In this document: in pieces, positions 28,473 through 37,965 of the stretch
Layout: each line of letters starts with the position of its first letter
Position numbering within the stretch: position 1 is the stretch's first letter
Assembly (NCBI GenBank): GCA_013215945.1
Contig: JABSOM010000001.1
Coordinates: 1 to 64,000 of the forward strand
Direction: 5' to 3'
DNA from: Campylobacteraceae bacterium
GTDB lineage: Bacteria > Campylobacterota > Campylobacteria > Campylobacterales > Arcobacteraceae
Length of the DNA: 64,000 nt
Position numbers and translations under genes: made by a program
The notes under the pieces: model-generated
Database searches by the model: none
What the model was told of the DNA's origin: nothing
Seen by the model: only the letters and a program-made list of their open reading frames with translations

Positions 28473-29567
28473 GGGTTTAAAAACAACCCAAGCAAACCAA
28501 AAGTGTGAACCAAAAGTAATTTTTTTCAATTGACTTCCTTTTAGTTTACCTTCTATTGCTAAACCAAAAATATTCCATAAACTTTTTGTTTTTTTATCAT
28601 AAAAACCTTTGTCATAATAAAATTCTAAAATCTCACCTTTTAGTTTTGATTCAAAAATACTTGCAGAACCAACTTTTTTAGAATCTTTTATTTTTGATTT
28701 ATCTAAAGCAGATAAAACATTGTTTTTATAAAACAAAACTAAGTCTTTATTTTCAAAACGATCATTAATCACTTTTTTTGCTTTAAGAAGCTTATAGGAA
28801 TAAGCTTTATCTCTATTATTAATACTAAGGGTTGCAACTCTCCTCATAGGGGGCATTCTATCATCAATATCTTCTTGTAATAAAAAAGGAGAAGAATTAA
28901 TATCGTCATATCCCGAATAAGGGTTTTTACCATACTCTCTTTTATATCCTGTGTCTTGTGATAAAATCATAGTTGAAGGATGATGGGTATAAATATCTTT
29001 AAAAGATACAATAGAAGAATTTAGAAGTTTCAATGTTTTTCCCAAAGAATCACCCACTATTGCTTCCCCTGTAAATTGTTGCCACAGGGATTCGTTTTGT
29101 CTATCATACATTACTAGATCTGATTTTCGAAGAAGTCCAGAAGTCCCAAAATCATGTAAAACACCATCAATCATTCTTGAAAATACAATTGAAGCATTAC
29201 ATAAAGGACAAAAAGTAACCAGAATTTTTTCATTTCCTAAACTGTCATTTACTATTTCATGCCAAATTAAAATAGATAAAGCATAGGCTTTTTTTTCATT
29301 GTTGATACTAACAAAAATAAGAGGCTCATCATCTTTTAGAAATGTTTTTGCCTGTTTAATAGTTACAAATTTTGGTTTATCTAGGGGAGGAATACCATCT
29401 CGTGCAGGTCCTCCACTTAAAAGCTCAGAATATGGAATTGAGTGTTTATTCCAATTAGTATTCCAAGAAGACGTAGAGCTTTTTAAACCATAAGACCTGT
29501 CATCGATATTTGGGTCAAAAGCAAATAGTGCCGAAAAACACAGGCTCAAAAAAATTAAAATTCTCAT
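28452..29567 (-). CDS. Exported DUF3179-family protein
   Basis: A secreted or periplasmic protein of 371 residues with a signal peptide (about 1-16, LCFSALFAF). The DUF3179 signature includes RDGIPPLDKPKF, then WHEIVND, TFCPLCNASIVFSR (Cys120 and Cys123 in a CxxC) and TSGLLRKSDLVMYDRQNESLWQQ (landmark DRQNESLWQ). The biochemical function of the family is not established. The CPLC motif could bind a metal or be redox active. It lies about 50 bp downstream of the HI0933-family gene on the same strand. Confidence 0.85.
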   Translation of the reverse strand: MRILIFLSLCFSALFAFDPNIDDRSYGLKSSTSSWNTNWNKHSIPYSELLSGGPARDGIPPLDKPKFVTIKQAKTFLKDDEPLIFVSINNEKKAYALSILIWHEIVNDSLGNEKILVTFCPLCNASIVFSRMIDGVLHDFGTSGLLRKSDLVMYDRQNESLWQQFTGEAIVGDSLGKTLKLLNSSIVSFKDIYTHHPSTMILSQDTGYKREYGKNPYSGYDDINSSPFLLQEDIDDRMPPMRRVATLSINNRDKAYSYKLLKAKKVINDRFENKDLVLFYKNNVLSALDKSKIKDSKKVGSASIFESKLKGEILEFYYDKGFYDKKTKSLWNIFGLAIEGKLKGSQLKKITFGSHFWFAWVVFKPNTVIYK

Positions 29568-29619
29568 AATAAATCCTTAATGAACTAGTATAGAATTTTA
29601 ATGTGAAGGAAGTGTTAAC

Positions 29620-30873
29620 TTATGAAAGCAAGTGCCCTGCTAAGTTTCCACTTGAAAAAGACCATTGCAAATTATATCCCCCACAAGGGCCATCTAAATC
29701 AACAACCTCTCCACAAAAATATAAACCATCAATAATCTTACTTTGCATTGTTTTGGGAGAAATTTCTTTTAGTTTAACGCCACCTCTTGTAATCATTGCT
29801 TTTTTAAAACCGACATGATCTGTTATTGTTAAAGGTGTAGAAATAAGTATTTTTATTAAATTATCTCTAATTAAACCCTTTAAATTTTTAAAAGTAAGCG
29901 TATAATCAGCTTGTACTTGTTTACATAACCCTTTTATTACAGATTCAGGCAAAATTTTAATTAATGTATCTAATACAGTAACGTCATTGTTGATTTTTAC
30001 TTCATTTTTAATATGCACACGTAAATCTTCTTCATTCATTCCTTTTAGCATATGAACTAAAATAGGTACTTCTTTGTGCGTTTCTAAAAAAGGTGTAATT
30101 TCTCTGGAGAAATCAAGTACTACTGGACCTCTAATACCTTTTGAAGTAAAAATTAAATCCCCCACTGCTTTTAGTTTTTTGGCTTTTGGTAAATCGATTT
30201 TTAAAACAGCTTTTGCAATGGTATCTGCTTTACACTCCCCTACCCACGTTTCTTTGGTAAGAAGTGGTAACATAGCAGGATAAAGATCTGTTACTTGATG
30301 GCCTAAATGTTTTGCAAAGTCATAACCATCTCCATTAGCTCCTAACATAGGAAAACCCAAACCACCCGTAGCAACTATAATTCTTGAAGACAAAAACTTT
30401 GCTGATTCATCATCTTTTGTGCATTGAACACCAACTATGTCTTCATTTTCAAGAAGTAAACGTAAAACTTTTGTATTTAAAGAAAGTGTCACATTTAATC
30501 GTATCAGTTCTTTTTCTAAGGCTTTTATTATAGTTGAAGAGTTATGCGTAACGGGAAAAATACGAAAACCATCAGGAATATGTGTTTCAACACCAATATC
30601 TCCTAAGAACGCTATTAAATCTTTATGGTCCAAAAGATTTAGAGCATCGCTCATAAATTTACCATTTCGCCCAAAAGAATTCATAAAATCAGTATTGGAT
30701 AAAGTATTAGAAAGATTACATCTTCCTCCACCTGTTGCTTTTAGTTTGGGACCAACCTTATCTTGTTGTTCTAAAAGAAGTACGTTTTTGTTGGCCCTAG
30801 CCGCTGTAATTCCAGCAATCATACCAGCAGCTCCTGAACCTATTATTATTACATCGTATTTTGTATTATTCAT
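29620..30873 (-). CDS. HI0933-family NAD(P)/FAD-dependent oxidoreductase
   Basis: A flavoprotein of 417 residues. Its dinucleotide-binding motif IIIGSGAAGM (10-18) is followed by GGGRCNLSN, VATGGLGFPMLGANGDGYDFA (landmark ATGGLGFP) and the C-terminal GLYFCGEVVDLDGPCGGYNL (landmark CGEVVDLDGPCGG). These are the HI0933/YhiN signatures. The substrate is unknown for most members. The annotated ATG is well placed for the Rossmann strand. It sits between the DUF3179 gene and the GGDEF sensor gene with no obvious functional link. Confidence 0.9.
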   Translation of the reverse strand: MNNTKYDVIIIGSGAAGMIAGITAARANKNVLLLEQQDKVGPKLKATGGGRCNLSNTLSNTDFMNSFGRNGKFMSDALNLLDHKDLIAFLGDIGVETHIPDGFRIFPVTHNSSTIIKALEKELIRLNVTLSLNTKVLRLLLENEDIVGVQCTKDDESAKFLSSRIIVATGGLGFPMLGANGDGYDFAKHLGHQVTDLYPAMLPLLTKETWVGECKADTIAKAVLKIDLPKAKKLKAVGDLIFTSKGIRGPVVLDFSREITPFLETHKEVPILVHMLKGMNEEDLRVHIKNEVKINNDVTVLDTLIKILPESVIKGLCKQVQADYTLTFKNLKGLIRDNLIKILISTPLTITDHVGFKKAMITRGGVKLKEISPKTMQSKIIDGLYFCGEVVDLDGPCGGYNLQWSFSSGNLAGHLLS

Positions 30874-30906
30874 GCCGTATAATAACTAAAAGTTCTTAAA
30901 ATAGTT

Positions 30907-33180
30907 TTATTTAAAAAAACGAATGGTATTACGTCCCGAAGCTTTTGCATCGTATAATGCTATATCTGCACATTTTATTAAACTTTTAATTGTAGAATCT
31001 TTTTCACATAAAGATATACCAATACTGGCTGTTTTTTTTCCTACTTTAAAAAAATCATGTTCTTCAATAATTTTTTTAAGTTTTTGTGCACATAAGGAGA
31101 TACCTTCTTTATTGCTAAAAGGACAAACAATAATAAATTCTTCTCCTCCCCAACGCCCAACAGAATCAACTTCTCTTATATTGTTCTTTAATAAAGTAGA
31201 AAATTCGACTAACACAGAATCACCTATATCATGTCCAAAACTATCATTGACTCTTTTAAAATAATCAATATCCAAAAGTATAATTCCAAAGCTGTGATTA
31301 TGGCGTTTAAATACATTTAATTGTTCTGCCATAATTGAATTTAATTTAACCCTGTTATATATTTTGGTTAATGAATCTGTTTGAGAAATATATTCAAGTT
31401 CTTTACTGTATTTTTTTAATAGTATTTGTCTTATGATTAAAAAAACAATCACAAAAAGGGAAATAACCAGTGCATAAATAAAGATTGAATAATCACTATT
31501 TTCTTTAAATTTTGCTTTTGTCCATTGTTCTAATATTTCTTGTTGTTTGCTTTCATCTATTTGTAAGAGAGCTTTATTAATAATATCAACTAAAATAGAA
31601 TAGTCTTTTCTTACTGCAAAAGATAAAGATGCTTTAAATTTAGTTTTACCAACAATCCTGGTATTTTGTAAACCAAGTTTATTAATCCAATAACTGCTTT
31701 GTGGTAAAGCTCCTAAAAATACATCTGCATGATCATTTTCAACAGCCAATAATCCTTCTTGTAAAGAGTTTACTTCATAATAATTTAAATCGGGATATTC
31801 TTCTTTGATTTCAGTGATATAACCATAATCTTTTACAACAGCAATCTTTTTTTCTTTTATATCTTTAAGTGAGTTTTTATAAGAAGCTTTTTTATTCATT
31901 ACCATTACAATGGGAGAAGATAAATAAGATTGGGTAAATAACATTTCTTTTTTTAAAATAGAGGCATTTGTTTCAGATAAAATATCCACACGTTTATTTC
32001 TTAACATAACTAAGGCTTCATTCCAGGTTTTACTCTCTTTTATAATAATTTCTAAACCTGTATATTCTTGAATTAGTTTAAGATGCTCATTAACAATACC
32101 TATATACTTATTATCAACAAAAGCCTCATAAGGAAGCCAATTGGGATCACCTGTAAAATATATTTTTGGATGTTTTTTTATCCAAGCTCTTTGTGTTAAG
32201 GATAAAACAATATGTTTATTCTGATTGTATATCAAAGCATCAATATTTTTTGAATTTACATTTAAAATACCGATTTCATCATATACATCAACAATTCTTT
32301 TCATTCTATTTTTATCAATATTTCCAATAGCAATATTTGCGGGCATTAATGAATTTTTTATTATCTCAGCTTCATATAATAACGCTTCGTATGATTTTTC
32401 TTTTGAATACTTATTTAAAATAAGTTTTATTATTTCATCTTCATTCTCTAAAGCAAACTTCCAACCTTTTAATGTTGCTTTTAAAAAATTCTTTACCAGT
32501 TTGGGATTTTTTTCAATTAAATCTTTTGATGTGAACAAAATATTTTCATAAAAATCATAACCAAAATTAGCAGGATCAATGATATTGTAAGCTATGTTTT
32601 TTTCTTTTAATATATAGGGTTGATTTGATATATAAGCAGCAATTACATCTGTTTTATTATTAATTAAATCCATAACATCGTAACTGTGCTCTTGAATGTT
32701 CATGGAAGACAAAGACAAGCCTTCTTTTTTTATCATAATTAATAAAGATGCAGCACTTCTAGTATCAATATTAACCATTACGTTTTTTTCACGCATATCA
32801 GATACGTTTCTAATATTTGAACTTGTTTTAGATAAAAATATCAAAGGAGAATGTTGAAAAAAACTGGCAAGCGCCACTAAAGGTTTTCCTTCGAGATATT
32901 CTAAAACAATAGAAGAATAACCAATAGCAAAATCCATTTTTAAAGCAAGAACATCACCATAAATATTACTGTCACTGTTTTTTTCATGCAGTATTATTTT
33001 TAGGCCAATTTTTTCATAATACCCTTCATTAATCGCAGCATAAAAACCGGCATGTTCAAATTGGTGTTTCCAATTTAATTGCACATGTATTTCTCTTAAA
33101 TCAAGAGAATCATTTTTTGCAAAAAGTAAGCTGGTAAAAAGTAGTAAAAAGAGTTTAAACAACAAAGTAAATCTATTCAT
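30907..33180 (-). CDS. Membrane diguanylate cyclase with two periplasmic solute-binding domains
   Basis: The 757 residues are, in order, a signal/anchor (1-21), an NMT1/THI5-like solute-binding domain (about 30-320; VQLNWKHQFEHAGFYAA), an SBP_bac_3 domain (about 335-565; GDPNWLPYEAFVDNKYIGI), a membrane helix (about 570-590) and GGDEF (about 595-757). The active site is GGEEF (from 678), preceded by an inhibitory I-site RxxD (REVD) at the correct five-residue spacing. It therefore should make cyclic-di-GMP with product feedback. The ligand is unknown. The family of the first domain binds pyrimidine thiamine precursors or alkylsulfonate-like molecules. A related histidine kinase is encoded about 14 kb away. 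Confidence 0.9.
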   Translation of the reverse strand: MNRFTLLFKLFLLLFTSLLFAKNDSLDLREIHVQLNWKHQFEHAGFYAAINEGYYEKIGLKIILHEKNSDSNIYGDVLALKMDFAIGYSSIVLEYLEGKPLVALASFFQHSPLIFLSKTSSNIRNVSDMREKNVMVNIDTRSAASLLIMIKKEGLSLSSMNIQEHSYDVMDLINNKTDVIAAYISNQPYILKEKNIAYNIIDPANFGYDFYENILFTSKDLIEKNPKLVKNFLKATLKGWKFALENEDEIIKLILNKYSKEKSYEALLYEAEIIKNSLMPANIAIGNIDKNRMKRIVDVYDEIGILNVNSKNIDALIYNQNKHIVLSLTQRAWIKKHPKIYFTGDPNWLPYEAFVDNKYIGIVNEHLKLIQEYTGLEIIIKESKTWNEALVMLRNKRVDILSETNASILKKEMLFTQSYLSSPIVMVMNKKASYKNSLKDIKEKKIAVVKDYGYITEIKEEYPDLNYYEVNSLQEGLLAVENDHADVFLGALPQSSYWINKLGLQNTRIVGKTKFKASLSFAVRKDYSILVDIINKALLQIDESKQQEILEQWTKAKFKENSDYSIFIYALVISLFVIVFLIIRQILLKKYSKELEYISQTDSLTKIYNRVKLNSIMAEQLNVFKRHNHSFGIILLDIDYFKRVNDSFGHDIGDSVLVEFSTLLKNNIREVDSVGRWGGEEFIIVCPFSNKEGISLCAQKLKKIIEEHDFFKVGKKTASIGISLCEKDSTIKSLIKCADIALYDAKASGRNTIRFFK

Positions 33181-33239
33181 AATTAATTATTATACTTAAA
33201 GTAAAATTAAAATAACAAATAAATTATGAATTTACAGAG

Positions 33240-33268
33240 GAATGAAAATTGAAGTAATATTTTCATTC
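33240..33268 (-). terminator. Candidate hairpin after mnmE
   Basis: A 10-bp perfect stem GAATGAAAAT/ATTTTCATTC with a 9-nt loop, about 20 bp after the mnmE stop. No T run follows on the minus strand, so termination is uncertain. Confidence 0.4.
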
Positions 33269-33287
33269 ACTAAAAGGGCATGTTTGT

Positions 33288-34628
33288 TTATTTACCTAAA
33301 CAAAATGCTCCAAACATAACGTCTAACATTTGTTCATTGTCATAAGGTCTTGTAATATTGGATATATACTCCAAAGCTTCTTGAATATTGTAAGCAAAAA
33401 ACTCTAACTCTCCTGTATTTAAAGGGGAATATGCTTCATGAATATGGTAAAGTGTTTGAGATACTGCATCTACTTGTCTTTTAGAAATAAGTGTCATTTC
33501 ATCACTGTGAGTATTCGCATCAAGAATTTTTTCTATTAAAGATATTAAAGGATTTATATCTTCTTTTGTTGAAAGAGTTAAGGGTTCATGTAATAAAGTT
33601 TTATCAAATACATTTTTTAAATCTGATTTATTTAAAACAGTAAGTATTTTTTTATTTTTATGTTCTTCTATAATAGAGAGGACTTTTTCATCTTCATCAT
33701 CTTTTGCATGTGAATTATCAAACAAACAAATAATAATATCTGCATCTTCTACTGCTTCCAAAGATTTTTCAATACCTATTTTTTCTATTTCATCACTGGC
33801 ATCTCTTATTCCAGCTGTATCAACAATCTTAATTAAATGCGTACCAATTTTTACAGTTTCTTCAATAGTATCTCTTGTAGTTCCTGCAATAGTAGAAATA
33901 ATAGCACGATCAAAATTTAGAAGTTTATTTAATAAAGAAGATTTTCCAACATTTGGTTTTCCAATAATAGCTACTTTAAACCCTTCAATTAAACCTTCTC
34001 TTCGTTTAGAAGCTTCAAGCGTATTTCCAAGTTTAAGTATAATCGCATCTAGTTTTGTTTTAATTTGTTCTAAAATATCTTTTGGTAAATCTTCTTCTGC
34101 ATAATCAATAGTTACTTCTGTATATGCCAACATAAAAAGTAAATCTTCTCTAATATCATTAACAAAATCGCTCAATTCGCCTTTTAATTGTCTGGCTAAT
34201 AATTTAACTGCATCTTCACTTCTGGCTTCTATGATTTTTGCGATTGCTTCTGCTTTTGTTAAATCAATTTTATTGTTTAAAAAAGCACGTTTTGAGAATT
34301 CACCCGGATTGGCAAGTCTTGCACCAGCAAGCATACACTCAGAAAGAATAATATTTGATATAGCAATACCACCATGGCATTGAAACTCAACAATATCTTC
34401 ACCTGTAAAAGAATAAGGGTTTTTAAAATAAATTAATAAAGCTTCATCAATTATTTCATTCTTAGCATTGTATAAAGAAGCTAACGTTGCAAGTCTTGGC
34501 TTAAGTTCTTTTTTTTTTGAGAGTTGTAGTGCTATTTTAAGTGCACTTGGCCCACTTAATCTAACTATAGATATGGAACCAATTCCATTGGCAGTAGCAA
34601 TTGCTACAATTGTATCTTCTTCTAACAT
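33288..34628 (-). CDS. mnmE: tRNA uridine-5-carboxymethylaminomethyl GTPase MnmE
   Basis: With MnmG it modifies the wobble uridine of several tRNAs. The 446 residues comprise an N-terminal formyl-THF-binding domain (1-117), helical domains, and an inserted G domain with GKPNVGKSSLLN, DTAGIRD and NKSD. The catalytic C-terminal FCLGK (CxGK) is intact. It is coupled to jag by a TAATG overlap. Confidence 0.97.
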   Translation of the reverse strand: MLEEDTIVAIATANGIGSISIVRLSGPSALKIALQLSKKKELKPRLATLASLYNAKNEIIDEALLIYFKNPYSFTGEDIVEFQCHGGIAISNIILSECMLAGARLANPGEFSKRAFLNNKIDLTKAEAIAKIIEARSEDAVKLLARQLKGELSDFVNDIREDLLFMLAYTEVTIDYAEEDLPKDILEQIKTKLDAIILKLGNTLEASKRREGLIEGFKVAIIGKPNVGKSSLLNKLLNFDRAIISTIAGTTRDTIEETVKIGTHLIKIVDTAGIRDASDEIEKIGIEKSLEAVEDADIIICLFDNSHAKDDEDEKVLSIIEEHKNKKILTVLNKSDLKNVFDKTLLHEPLTLSTKEDINPLISLIEKILDANTHSDEMTLISKRQVDAVSQTLYHIHEAYSPLNTGELEFFAYNIQEALEYISNITRPYDNEQMLDVMFGAFCLGK

Positions 34629-35482
34629 TATTGTTGTTTACTTCTGTATTCGTTTACTAACACGTATTTGTCACCTTTTATATTTGTTTTTACTGCTACA
34701 TATTTATCAGGGAATTCTTCTCTTAATCGTTTTAATGCAATATGTACTAAAATTCCATCAAGAGGTTTTGTTTTAAAGGTTCCTACTTCATTAATAGTTA
34801 CAATTACTGGGCCTAAATAGTTATAAATAGATTCTTCTTGATTTTTAAGAAATTCTGCAACTTCAAGTCTTAACATTAAATTGTATTTTTCATTGATCCA
34901 ATTAAAAAGAATGTAAGACAAAGCTTTATATCTGTAACCTTCTTTTCCAATAAGTAAAGCAGAATCTTTTCCAGAAAACTCTATGTATAATGTTTCATCA
35001 TCATAAAAATCAACGTTAATCTCATTTATATCATAACAAGTATCTTTAAAAAGATGATTTACTTTTTGTTTAACATCAGTAATAACATCATTTTTATCTT
35101 TTTTTACTATTAGATTTGAAAGTTCAGGTGCTTTGTCTTTTGAATAAAAGTTATCAAATATTTCTTCTTTTTTCTCAAGATTAATATGTTGTTTTTTGCT
35201 AGGTTTTATTAGGGGAGAAGATTTTTTTTCAATCTTTTCTAATTTTTTAGAAACATCTTCAATTTTAATATTTACTTTTTTAAAAGTCTCTTCTTTTTTT
35301 AAGACTTGAGTTTTTTCTTTTTCATAGGAGACTGCTATCATTGCAGTCTTTCGTCCAAAACCAAGAAATCCCTTACTTGGTTGTTGAATAACTTCAATAT
35401 ATAGCTCAGTAATTGAACATTTAAATTCGGTTGTAGCTAAGGTATATACCTCTTCTAAACTTTTACCTTCAAACTGTTTCAT
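34628..35482 (-). CDS. jag: Jag/KhpB-like RNA-binding protein (Jag-N, KH, R3H)
   Basis: The 284 residues have a Jag-N domain (1-50, EGKSLEEVYTLATTEF, then GFLGFGRKTA), a variable Lys/Glu/Ser linker (about 55-140), a KH domain (about 150-205, GKDSALLIGKEGYRYKALSYILFNW, landmark IGKEGYRYKALSY) and a C-terminal R3H region (KRLREEFPDKYVAV) that looks reduced. KhpB binds small RNAs and mRNAs in Firmicutes. Its role in Campylobacterota is not established. It sits in the canonical yidC-jag-mnmE order. Confidence 0.88.
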   Translation of the reverse strand: MKQFEGKSLEEVYTLATTEFKCSITELYIEVIQQPSKGFLGFGRKTAMIAVSYEKEKTQVLKKEETFKKVNIKIEDVSKKLEKIEKKSSPLIKPSKKQHINLEKKEEIFDNFYSKDKAPELSNLIVKKDKNDVITDVKQKVNHLFKDTCYDINEINVDFYDDETLYIEFSGKDSALLIGKEGYRYKALSYILFNWINEKYNLMLRLEVAEFLKNQEESIYNYLGPVIVTINEVGTFKTKPLDGILVHIALKRLREEFPDKYVAVKTNIKGDKYVLVNEYRSKQQ

Positions 35483-35499
35483 TATATATCCCTAATAAA

Positions 35500-37095
35500 T
35501 TAGTGTTTTTTTGCTGCTCTTTGTTTTTCAAAAACTTTATTAATATAATATTGTTGAGAAATTGTAAATACATTATTTACAACCCAATACAATGTTAAAC
35601 CTGCGGGGAACCACAAGAAGAAGAATGTAAAAACAATTGGTAACATTTGAAAAATCTTTTTTTGCATTTCATCTTGCATAGAATTAGGAGTAATCTTTTG
35701 TTGTAAAAACATTGATGCACCCATTAATACAGGTAAGATGAAATATGGATCCATTTCAGCTAAATCATGAATCCAAAGAATCCACTCACTACCTTTTAAT
35801 TCAATAGCATTTAATAATACCCTATATATTGCAAAAAAGACAGGTATTTGCATAATTAATGGTAAACATCCACCCATAGGGTTAGCCCCATGTTTTTTAT
35901 ACAGTTCCATCATATGCATAGATTGTTTTTGTTTATCGTCTTTGTATTTTGCTTGGATTTCTTTCATTTTAGGCGATAAGTCTTTTAGTTTTTGCATTGA
36001 TACCATACCTTTGTATGATAAAGGAAATAATATACCTTTAATTAATATCGTTACAAAAACAATAGTCCAACCCCAGTTTCCAATGATTGAATGCATATAT
36101 TGTAATAATAAAAACATAGGTTTAGCAATAAAAGTAAAAAATCCATATTCAATAACATCTGTTAATTCAGGATTTAACGCTTCCAGTGTTTTAAATGTTT
36201 TTGGTCCCATATAACCAGAAAAAGAGATATTATCTCCTCCATGAATAAAACCTTGAGGATTACCTTCATTATCTGGTAATAATGTAATTGACATATTTTG
36301 TTTAAAATTATAAATTACAGTTGCATAGTATCTATCAAAAGACGATACAAAAGAAATAGCAGAAAAACTCTTATTCTTATCTAAGTCTTCATCTGAAACC
36401 AATTCAGTTGTTCCATCACTTTGTTTAACAATTAAACCGTGATCCGCATACATATCAACTAATACACTTGGTCTAAACCCATTAGTAATAAAAAATTTCG
36501 CATTATTTGTAGAAGTAACAGTTAAATCATAATGTCCATCAGGATAAAATGTAAATGCTTTTCTTAATGTTGTACCTTTTAACTCTTGCGTTAAAATTAA
36601 ACTTTGAATAGCTTTTGTAGCATCAAGTGTTGTAGCACTCGTTTTTATTTTTACTTCTTGTGATTCATTATTAATTTCTCTGTTTGTAAATCTTACTTCC
36701 AAAGGTCGTAATTGATTGTTTTCAAACAATTTGATTGCATTACCATCTTCGTCATGGTATTGTTTATCTCTTAGTGTTACTTGCGCAATTCTACCTAAAG
36801 AATCAATTTCAATAATATTATGTAAGGTAGTAATTGTACTAACAATACTAGAAGTTGAAATATTCTTAGTAGATAAAGCACCCAAATCACTGCTCATATT
36901 ATTAGGAGCTAAGTTTCCATTTTGATTAACCTGTGGCGCTGCATTTTGTTCTTTTTTAAGTTCAATTTTTGCAGCTGCTTCTCGTGCCTCTTGTTTTGGT
37001 TTTAGTACTAAAAATTCGTAAGCTATAAAAAAGACAAAGACAATTAATGTCATTATTAACATTCTTTTTTGCATACCATTATTCTCATTATTCAT
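35500..37095 (-). CDS. yidC: Membrane protein insertase YidC
   Basis: It inserts and folds inner-membrane proteins, alone or with SecYEG. The 531 residues are the long Gram-negative type: TM1 (about 10-28), a large periplasmic beta-domain (about 60-320), and a C-terminal five-TM core (GWTIVFVTILIKGILFPLSYK, landmark ILFPLSYKGMVSMQKL; PVFFAIYRVL; GLTLYWVVNN) with the hydrophilic-groove Arg equivalent in the FPLSYK region not verified. It lies 1 bp after yidD. Confidence 0.95.
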   Translation of the reverse strand: MNNENNGMQKRMLIMTLIVFVFFIAYEFLVLKPKQEAREAAAKIELKKEQNAAPQVNQNGNLAPNNMSSDLGALSTKNISTSSIVSTITTLHNIIEIDSLGRIAQVTLRDKQYHDEDGNAIKLFENNQLRPLEVRFTNREINNESQEVKIKTSATTLDATKAIQSLILTQELKGTTLRKAFTFYPDGHYDLTVTSTNNAKFFITNGFRPSVLVDMYADHGLIVKQSDGTTELVSDEDLDKNKSFSAISFVSSFDRYYATVIYNFKQNMSITLLPDNEGNPQGFIHGGDNISFSGYMGPKTFKTLEALNPELTDVIEYGFFTFIAKPMFLLLQYMHSIIGNWGWTIVFVTILIKGILFPLSYKGMVSMQKLKDLSPKMKEIQAKYKDDKQKQSMHMMELYKKHGANPMGGCLPLIMQIPVFFAIYRVLLNAIELKGSEWILWIHDLAEMDPYFILPVLMGASMFLQQKITPNSMQDEMQKKIFQMLPIVFTFFFLWFPAGLTLYWVVNNVFTISQQYYINKVFEKQRAAKKH

Positions 37096-37096
37096 A

Positions 37097-37420
37097 TTAT
37101 TTCTTCCACTCCCTGTTTTTAATCACATAAAAACGATTATTTTTCATTGGTACAAACCAATATTTTATTGTTATTTTTTTAAATGAAATATTATTATGTT
37201 TTATTAATTTCACTATTGGATAATCAATTCCACCAGCAAAAAGCTGATTACATTTAAGGATTCGTGCTATTGTAAAATAAATCGCCTTAAAAAAGGTATT
37301 ATTTTCCAATTGTATAAGTGCATATTCTGAACATGTGGGATAATATCTACAAGATGCAGGTGTATATCTTGATATATATCTCTGATACCATCTAACAAGT
37401 GTTGAAAATATTAAGCTCAT
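37097..37420 (-). CDS. yidD: Membrane protein insertion efficiency factor YidD
   Basis: The 107-residue protein has the YidD core: WYQRYISRYTPASCRYYPTC (Cys24, Cys30) followed by SEYALIQLE and CNQLFAGGIDYP. The C-terminus (about 80-107) is longer than the core and basic. Its ATG overlaps the rnpA stop (ATGA), so translation is coupled. Confidence 0.92.
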   Translation of the reverse strand: MSLIFSTLVRWYQRYISRYTPASCRYYPTCSEYALIQLENNTFFKAIYFTIARILKCNQLFAGGIDYPIVKLIKHNNISFKKITIKYWFVPMKNNRFYVIKNREWKK

Positions 37421-37752
37421 TTCATTAAATTCATTCTTGTAAAAGTAAATTTAAAGTCACTCATCATTTGTTTATAACTACGAGTAGTTAAACTGTCTTT
37501 TGCTACAAAAATATAGGATCCAGTAAGCAAAGTATCTCCATAAGTCAAAATCGCAGCTCTTAGTCTTCTGCGTGCTTTATTCCGTACAACGGCATTTCCA
37601 ACTTTTTTTGAAGTAACAAAAGCGAAACTTGTATTTGTAGCAGAACAAAAAAAAGCGACAAAAGATGGTGTATGCCATTTTTTGCCGCTTTTATATATCT
37701 TTTTAAAATCTCTTGAATTATTAAGACGATATTCTTTACTTAGATAGCTAAT
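37417..37752 (-). CDS. rnpA: Ribonuclease P protein component, probable AUU start
   Basis: The protein subunit of RNase P. The frame reads [20 protein letters not shown], then [20 protein letters not shown] (the RNR motif, RNKARRRLR) and ends NLMK, 111 residues if it starts at ATT. The frame has no ATG, GTG or TTG between the upstream TAG (37759-37761) and the conserved N-terminus. ATT at 37750-37752 is preceded by AAAGG with 9-nt spacing, which supports AUU initiation. It overlaps the rpmH stop by 13 bp and the yidD start by 4 bp. Ordinary gene finders will miss or truncate it. Confidence 0.88.
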   Translation of the reverse strand: MSYLSKEYRLNNSRDFKKIYKSGKKWHTPSFVAFFCSATNTSFAFVTSKKVGNAVVRNKARRRLRAAILTYGDTLLTGSYIFVAKDSLTTRSYKQMMSDFKFTFTRMNLMK

Positions 37753-37874
37753 CTTTTTCTACCTTTAGCTCTTCTTGCTTTGATAACTCTTCGACCGTTC
37801 TTAGTAGCCATTCTGATTCTAAAACCATGTGTTCTTTTTCTTGGTGTGTTATGGGGTTGATATGTTCTTTTCAT
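37740..37874 (-). CDS. rpmH: 50S ribosomal protein L34
   Basis: L34 of 44 residues: [18 protein letters not shown], then [24 protein letters not shown]. The start is ATG with AAGGAAAA upstream. It is the first gene of rpmH-rnpA-yidD-yidC-jag-mnmE and overlaps the probable rnpA start region. Confidence 0.97.
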   Translation of the reverse strand: MKRTYQPHNTPRKRTHGFRIRMATKNGRRVIKARRAKGRKRLAI

Positions 37875-37910
37875 AAAAGTTTTCCTTTTTTCATCATTAT
37901 TAAGTTGGGG

Positions 37911-37916
37911 ATTATA
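37911..37916 (-). promoter_or_regulatory. -10 box of the rpmH operon
   Basis: TATAAT on the minus strand, about 37 bp upstream of the rpmH ATG, with no recognisable -35. It lies in the short gap after clpB. Confidence 0.55.
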
Positions 37917-37965
37917 ATTAAATCATCCTTAAGTTTTGTTTAGTTTTTGAGCATATTATCAAAAT

